The notes beneath the pieces were generated by a model. It saw nothing but the letters and a program-made list of their open reading frames with translations. It was not told the DNA's origin and did no database searches. Source: Brachypodium distachyon (lineage: Eukaryota > Streptophyta > Magnoliopsida > Poales > Poaceae). From it: 64,000 nucleotides of DNA. Below are positions 58,145 to 64,000 of this stretch, in pieces (the first letter of the stretch is position 1; the number at the start of each line of letters is the position of its first letter). Location of the stretch: positions 24,026,613 to 24,090,612 of the forward strand of contig NC_016135.3 in NCBI RefSeq assembly GCF_000005505.3, given 5' to 3'. A program made the translations under genes and the position numbers.

Positions 58145-61100
58145 ATGGCGCCGCCGCCGGGGTTCCTCGAGGTGCGGTGTGCGGGGTGCGGCGAGACTCT
58201 AGAGGTGGAGCACGGCCTCACGGAGTTCGGCTGCCCCGACTGTGGCATGGCCCAGGCGCTCCCGCCGGAGCTCATGCCGCCGCGCCCCCGCCGCGCGCTC
58301 CCGCTCCCCGGACGAGGCGCCCCCTACGCCGCGGCCACCGCGCCTGCGCGGGTCGCCTGTGGCGGGTGCGGATCCGTGCTCAGCGTGCCGCACGGCCCCG
58401 GGCAATTCGCCTGCCCGCTCTGCGGCACCGAGCTCGCGCCCTCCCCACTTGCCGCCGTTCCAGTCGTGGTGACACCCGCCGCTGTCCCAATCTGCTCCAC
58501 CTGGCCGGCGAAGCCCTCTGAGGTACTGTGCGCGATTGTTTGCTCCCAGGGAACCTTGCAACGTGTTCTTAATTATAAAATGCCTTAGCTTCGTACGTTT
58601 AGGAGACCATAGTAATGAGAGTAGTGGAGATATGGTAGTTGTCGCTACGATGTAAACTTGTGAGGTTAAGTTAGCTCGAAGAGGCTACTTGAAGCACTGC
58701 CATCAGATTGCCTAATGTTTTTGTCATGGTTATACAGTTATTGTACACATGTGGCCTCTCCTGTAATAATTTTAGGCAATGAGGTTAAATTAGGTCAGGA
58801 ATTCAGGCTAGGATGTTTGACTTTAGTTTTCAATTGCTTGGTTCAGTAAGGAGTGGCTAATTTAGAGTCACCCCCCATTGTCTTACCAGTCTGCATTTTC
58901 TCATGTTCAGCTAGAAACAGCAGTACAAGGTTCTGTGGGATTGGGATCGTGTCGTTCTTTTAGAACAAGAACTACATTTTTTGGTTCTCATTAGAACAGA
59001 GCCAGCATTTTGTTTTTTCTAGTTTCATTGAATTGGAATCTGAGTGGCATTTGATTCAGCCAATGAGTAAGTAAGTTCACTGAAGATGGCTATAGAAGTT
59101 TTGATAATGTGATATAGTAGGCTAGCTTCAGGCTTAGTAGATTTATAAGAGGGACCACGATGTCTCATTATCGATTATTGTTGAGAAAACGAAGAGCTTA
59201 AGAGAGTGATGCAAGTGCAGGAAGTGCATACGATAGCTCAAGATTGGTGCTATAATTGATGAGTTTTAGTGAGTCACGAAAAACATTGTTCGCTGAAATC
59301 ATTATGGTCATGGAATGGAGTTTAGATGCTTTAAGATTTAAACAACTTGCTTTTTCTCATTCTAAAAAGCAATTGAATTTTTATTTGTCGATTCACTGGC
59401 CAGATGGGGTACCAACTTGCTGACTTGTTGCGACTAGTTGCGTACTAGACAGTGACTGCTAGTTGATACAAATTCTATATTACACCTATAAAAGAACATG
59501 AAGGCAGAGAGGAGAGTGGAACTTAGAGCATGCACCCTGCTGCTACACAACTAACACCTCTTTTAAGAGAAAGGGCTTTTCAGCCCAGCTTTATTAGAAA
59601 GCTTAAAGAGTACTGCCCCATGTCGCAGCGAAGCTAGTACTGCTACAAAACAACTTCCACTGCTATTCGACCAAAAAACCAGAGAAGGGGAAGAAGTGCT
59701 AATCAAAGGAGCTGGCAAATTAGACATAGTTCAGAGGACCAGCAACTCTGCTTGCAGAGATGATGGGCTGGTGGGGCCGATGAGCCAAGGCAGTTCTCTG
59801 CTTCTCTGTAACAGGGGTTAGCTGAAGAGGAGCAGGCAAGGAGAAGAGGTGTCTTGCTTGGTGTTCACGATGGTGGCTGCATATGTCTCAGTTCTGCTTG
59901 ACGATCTCATACCAGTTATGCCGAGGTCCATAGTCCGGTACCTTATACAGACTTGTTCACTAGGGAAATGGGACTCGTAACATTACTACTTTCGGAAATA
60001 GAAAAACTGTTCCTTTTATCCTTCTAAAGTATCCGTGCTGCAACTTGAACCACTATCTTTTATGACAGTGTATTTGCAAAAGCTACACAATATTAAGATT
60101 ATGAACACGTCTTTATGATAAATTTACTTCTATAATTTTCATATGGCCAACCCATTTTCTGTGAAGATTTTGGTCAAAGCTGACAAAGTATTGCCTGAAC
60201 TCCCATGCTGACGCTTTTCGGACCAGGGGGGATAATATCATGCACTGTCTCTGTTCGTTTTTTTGTCTGTGCGTTGACCCATACTGTGGAGCAGGTGCTA
60301 GATGGGATTTCAAGTCAATCAGCTCGTTCTGGAACGGTTCAAAAGCCCATTCATTCAGAGCAGGTGCTGGATGGGCCTTCAAGTCAATCAGCTCGTGCAG
60401 GAACGGTTCAAAAGCCTATTCATTCAGAGCAGGTGCTGGATGGGCCTTCAAGTCAGTCAGTTCGTGCAGGAACAGTTCAAAAGTCCGTTCATTCAGAACA
60501 GACATATGCACAACGTCCCAAGCATTATTTTGGAGAGGAGTCCTTCAATTCATTCAGAGCTGACACAAGGACACAAATTGCTGCAGTAAGGAGGCTACAA
60601 AATGAGCCTCCTAATCCTTCCATCCATAGGGAGGAGTCACATATCGAACCACTCCGGCCTGGCAAGAAGAAATATAGATTTGTAGTTGGTCCAAAATATG
60701 GTCAAGCAGGAAACTTACAGGAGCATCGTCCTATTCAGGTCGTCCATGCATCGGAGGCACAAGGAAAGCCGTCAAAGTCTTCAGTTCATACGAACCAGAT
60801 AGAAGGAGGATTTCTCGATGACGCGATTACAGTGCACGACAAGCAGAAAACTAAACATGTGGTTGTCCCTAGTGCTATCGAGCATGAGCAATCCGGTCAA
60901 GCAGAAAACATACAGGAAGATTATCATAATATTCAGGTCCCAGAGGCACAAGGAAAGTCTTCAGTTCATGCAAACCAGGTAGAAGGAGGATTTCTCAATG
61001 ACGCGATTACAGTGCACGACAAGCAGAAAACTAAACATGTTGCTGTCCCTAGTGCTATCGAGCATGAGCAGATAAGTTCTCTGCATCAGGTTGTCGATGA

Positions 61101-63916
61101 GCATCAGGGAGGTGAAATTCCTAGTGATGTGGTTCACTTGGAGCAGGATAAGGTGGACTTTTCATGCGAGGCATCAGAAAAAAATAAAAAGAGCGCCCAA
61201 ACTACTAAAGGAAATCAGAAGAGGAGAAATAAGAGTTTGATGAATGATCCAAAAGAGTGGTGTCATCTTAGACGTAGTAAGCGCCTGTCAAAGGGATCAC
61301 CAGACCGTATTGATACTGAGCCTATCCAGAAGCGTGTTGCTTCCCCCAATCAAAATAAATCAGAAGCTAAACAGATTGAGAGTACCGTAGCTGATCCAGA
61401 CCCTAGTTCACCAACTCGGTACCGATGTCCTCTAGCTGGCTCTAGTGAATTGGATAACATAGATGCCACTACACCACCTACTTTGAATCATGGCACGCTA
61501 CAAACTAAGCAGTCCCCTCGCTGCTACAGTCAAATGTACTCTCCGGAGACTGGGTGGGCACTTCCTAATCCTAGCTCTAATTCATGGAATGAGCATGAGA
61601 GTCCTCAAAAAAGCTTTAATGGGATTGATCTGCTTGATAGAAGTGATGAAGGAGTATGTTCAAATCCATCTGAGGATCAAAATCAGTATATGGATGGACA
61701 AGTAGCAGGAGCGGCTTGTAGTGGCCAGAACCACTCAGAGCAGGTGCGATTCAAGTCTCACAGCAAGAACTTTGCAGAGAATGGCAGGCAGATAAACTTG
61801 GCTGCTTCATGCAGCCGCCTTGCTGCCTTGTTGCCGGTTCCTGGTGCCTCTACTTTGCCCACCATCGCCTTGCTTTCTTCAGTTGAAGGTCTGTCCCTCT
61901 CTTCAGCCTATTTGATCATCTCAATTGAGAGCTGTTTATCACTAACATTCTGTCCCACCCTTGCAGAGCTACCTTGCAGCAGTCCAACAACGCCGCACCG
62001 CCAACCACAGCCTGCCATCTACTCCCAGGTCCCTCTCCTCGCCCCTTCTTACTAAACTTTGTTTTTAGCGCAAGGTCAGAAGTGTTATTTACTGTGCAGT
62101 GTTCGTCTGACAGCAGTGGACAGCGCCACATGTGGTCATTATTCCACTGTTCCAGTGTTTTTCTGCCAATGGCTTAATGGGATGTGGCTTACGTTTTAGC
62201 ACTTGAAATTGAGACATCTGAGCGATTTTTAAGCAAGTTTGCGGACTTTCTGATGCTGGCTTGAAAACAAAATTCACGTGTAGTTTAGCTTCTTTGGTTA
62301 GAATTTTTTCGTGCTAGATTAATGAAATTACAAATGGGAAGCCCTCCATTGTTCAATGGAACTTCTGGTGGAAAGACCCAAAGATGCGACTTTTGCGAGA
62401 GGTGTTCTTTTTCATGGACACCTTCATGATTTACGTTTGTCTGATATCAAGCAATTTCAGGATGCACAGTGTGGCGATATGCTATCAGGATCTCTTACTG
62501 AGTCATCAAAAAAGCGCAGGGGGCGCCGCCCTGCAGTTCTAATGGAACCACGCAAAGAAGCTGATAGGCCTGTGTTGACACCCAATGGTACACAGTAAGT
62601 ATTTCCCCTGTTTTTATGTTTATTAATGGTTCGAGCGCTTATACATTCTAATCTTCATGTCCGTGCTAATTTAATGTGTAACCAGCAACTGGAGTGTGCA
62701 ACCGCCATGTCCTAAGGTATCAAATACCCTGTCCCTTCTTATCAAGCAGAACTATCCTGGAACCTATGTATCAGTGGATACCGATGGAAAACCCTGTGAG
62801 CTTGTGGTTCACTATTGGCACCAATATTCTTCAGCCGTAAAGGCTACTGTGTTGGATGAATTCCTTGTGAGTAACTTATCAGGACATCTCGGTCTACCTT
62901 TTGCTCACTGTGAGGTTTGTAAATGATGAATACCTTTCATTTGCATACTGCAGAAACGATACAAGTGGCCCCCTGCCCAGGAAGAGGAGTGCCAAAAGAT
63001 CTTTGACCGCAGAGCAGTTAGACAATTAGTTAACCTCTTTTGCTACGAGAAGCAAAGGGTTAGAGAGGAGTTGGCAGCAAAAAATTCCAAAAGAACTTCT
63101 AAAGTCGGTGGGGCCAGTGGTGAAATGGCATTAGCAACTGGAGATGAATTCGTTGTGTTGATTGAGCCCGATGATCCGCAAAATTGGAAACCATTTGTTC
63201 CTGATTGGATGCAACCCACATGGTGGGAAATGTTGTGTGACCATTGGGCCAAAGACGAATTTATGAAGGTGTCTTACCAAAAAAGAAAGAATCGTAATGC
63301 AGGAAACCACCCCTGTAATACTGCAGGCTCGCGAAGCATAGCAATACATCAGGACCTTATGGTTAGAACTAAGAATGCAATTTCTGGTTGTTGACACTTT
63401 CAGAATGTATTGATGATTCTGGTAGATGAACTGTTCACATTTGTTCTATTTTTTCAGGATACCAAGTATCAACATACTGAGAAGGCCAGGGATACTCTGC
63501 GAGACCTCCATCCTGTGCAGGAGCAGGTGGGGAGCTCGAAGCGTGGGATGTACTACGATACTCCTGTTGTCAGCAAGAAGGCCCAGATTGATTCATCGTC
63601 AAAATCCTCCCCAGATTGTTTCAGCAAACAGGTACAACATCCAAAGTTCACACAGGAACAGGTGCAGCAGATGATTCATCAAGCTCTAGAAGGACTGAAT
63701 AAAACTTGGGAGAAGAAGTTTCTGTCCTTGGAGCAAAACATACGCAGAACATCGTCCTCGTCACACATGGTTCCCGTCGTAAGCAAAAACAACTGATGAT
63801 TTAATTCATTTAATTAGGGATGATATATTTATTATTTACGTCATATCCATTTTCAGAGTGCTAAGGGGTCAGTGGTGGCTGTTACGCGGGACAAGGAATG
63901 CCAGCTTGCACGCCAG
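58145..63916 (+). CDS. Zinc-knuckle / transposase-like protein, 3' end outside
   Basis: Exons in window: 58145-58522, 60295-61743, 62461-62594, 62686-62866, 62954-63361, 63458-63778, 63857-63916, in consistent phase (977 codons). A donor at 63917 shows that it continues. Exon 1 has two knuckles (VRCAGCGETLEVEHGLTEF...CPDC; ACGGCGSVLSVPHG...CPLC) with the LPPELMP linker. Exon 2 opens with three copies of a 23-residue unit and later has a ~55-residue direct repeat, then LRRSKRLSKGS and a CYSQMYSPETG block. The C-terminal exons (VVHYWHQYSSAVKATVLDEF, WWEMLCDHWAKDEFM, NTAGSRSIAIHQDLM, KFTQEQVQQMIHQALEGLNK) match those of the 51031-55881 gene and, more weakly, Transposase_24. Its closest relative here is that head-to-head neighbour. 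Function unknown. Confidence 0.78.
60295..60501 (+). repeat. Three in-frame 69-bp tandem repeats
   Basis: Copies at 60295-60363, 60364-60432 and 60433-60501 encode VLDG(I/P)SSQS(A/V)RxGTVQK plus (P/S)(I/V)HSEQ. They form the start of the long second exon. Confidence 0.9.
60690..61070 (+). repeat. Direct repeat of about 55 codons
   Basis: Two diverged copies, about 60700-60890 and 60895-61070, each encode GQAxN(L/I)QE, then a variable part, SSVHxNQxEGGFL, DAITVHDKQKTKHV and VPSAIEHEQ. The copies differ by small in-frame gaps. Confidence 0.85.
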
Positions 63917-64000
63917 GTAATAATGAATCTTAAGCCATGTCTGTATGTCTTTACGCAGATGTGTACTGCACCTGAATTGTTCATATAATTTGCCAGTGCT

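Noticed and set aside
61744..62055. Extension of the long exon past 61743
   Set aside because: The frame stays open, but a GT donor after SEQ and pyrimidine-rich sequence beyond suggest intron; family alignment ends here.
23442..63916. Interpretation of the cluster as active CACTA transposons
   Set aside because: No CACTA terminal inverted repeats, target duplications or transposase catalytic exons were seen, and long spliced frames are kept.
1..64000. CRISPR arrays, operons, tRNA or rRNA genes
   Set aside because: The DNA is plant nuclear; no spaced repeats of CRISPR type, and no tRNA or rRNA sequence recognised.

Overview
This 64 kb window is nuclear DNA from a grass, most likely a pooid or Triticeae cereal. 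The signs are GT-AG introns, very GC-rich first exons beside AT-rich introns, many Stowaway-type MITEs with the CTCCCTCCGT end, a LINE fragment, and protein families typical of grass genomes. Species cannot be fixed from sequence alone.

Layout. 1-3.8 kb has no gene I can support. 3.8-21.0 kb (minus) is one large gene for a FORGETTER1/strawberry-notch protein. I could place 32 exons that join in frame to 1,293 codons, with two LSD1-like zinc knuckles, a helicase-like core, a PHD finger and the SBNO C-terminal region. Its introns hold a LINE fragment, a hAT-type MITE with an 8-bp target duplication, two Stowaway hairpins and several tandem duplications. 23.4-27.5 kb (minus) is a 1,145-codon gene joining the same pair of zinc knuckles to a plant transposase (Ptta/En/Spm, Transposase_24) type C-terminal part. 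27.6-29.8 kb is repeat-derived. 29.9-31.6 kb (minus) is a small CTLH-like gene. 33.7-43.3 kb is a glycosyltransferase cluster: two intact UGT91-like genes, one copy with a late frameshift, one remnant without its donor-binding box, and a strictosidine-synthase-like gene among them. 43.8-46.2 kb (minus) is a decayed plant-mobile-domain gene. 47.1-49.9 kb (minus), 51.0-55.9 kb (minus) and 58.1 kb to the window end (plus) are three more zinc-knuckle/transposase-type genes: the first broken, the second intact, the third cut by the window edge.

The most unusual feature is the set of four genes that share exon-1 architecture with the neighbouring FGT1 gene (two C-x2-C...C-x2-C knuckles, an LPPEL linker, and a phase-0 exon end on a GAG codon) but continue into a domesticated-transposase-like tail. 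This suggests that the FGT1 first exon was duplicated and combined with CACTA-type coding sequence, and the product then amplified locally. FGT1 in Arabidopsis works with chromatin remodellers in heat-stress memory, so a chromatin or DNA-binding role for the derived family is a reasonable but untested inference. The UGT and SSL genes could form a small specialised-metabolism cluster, also untested.
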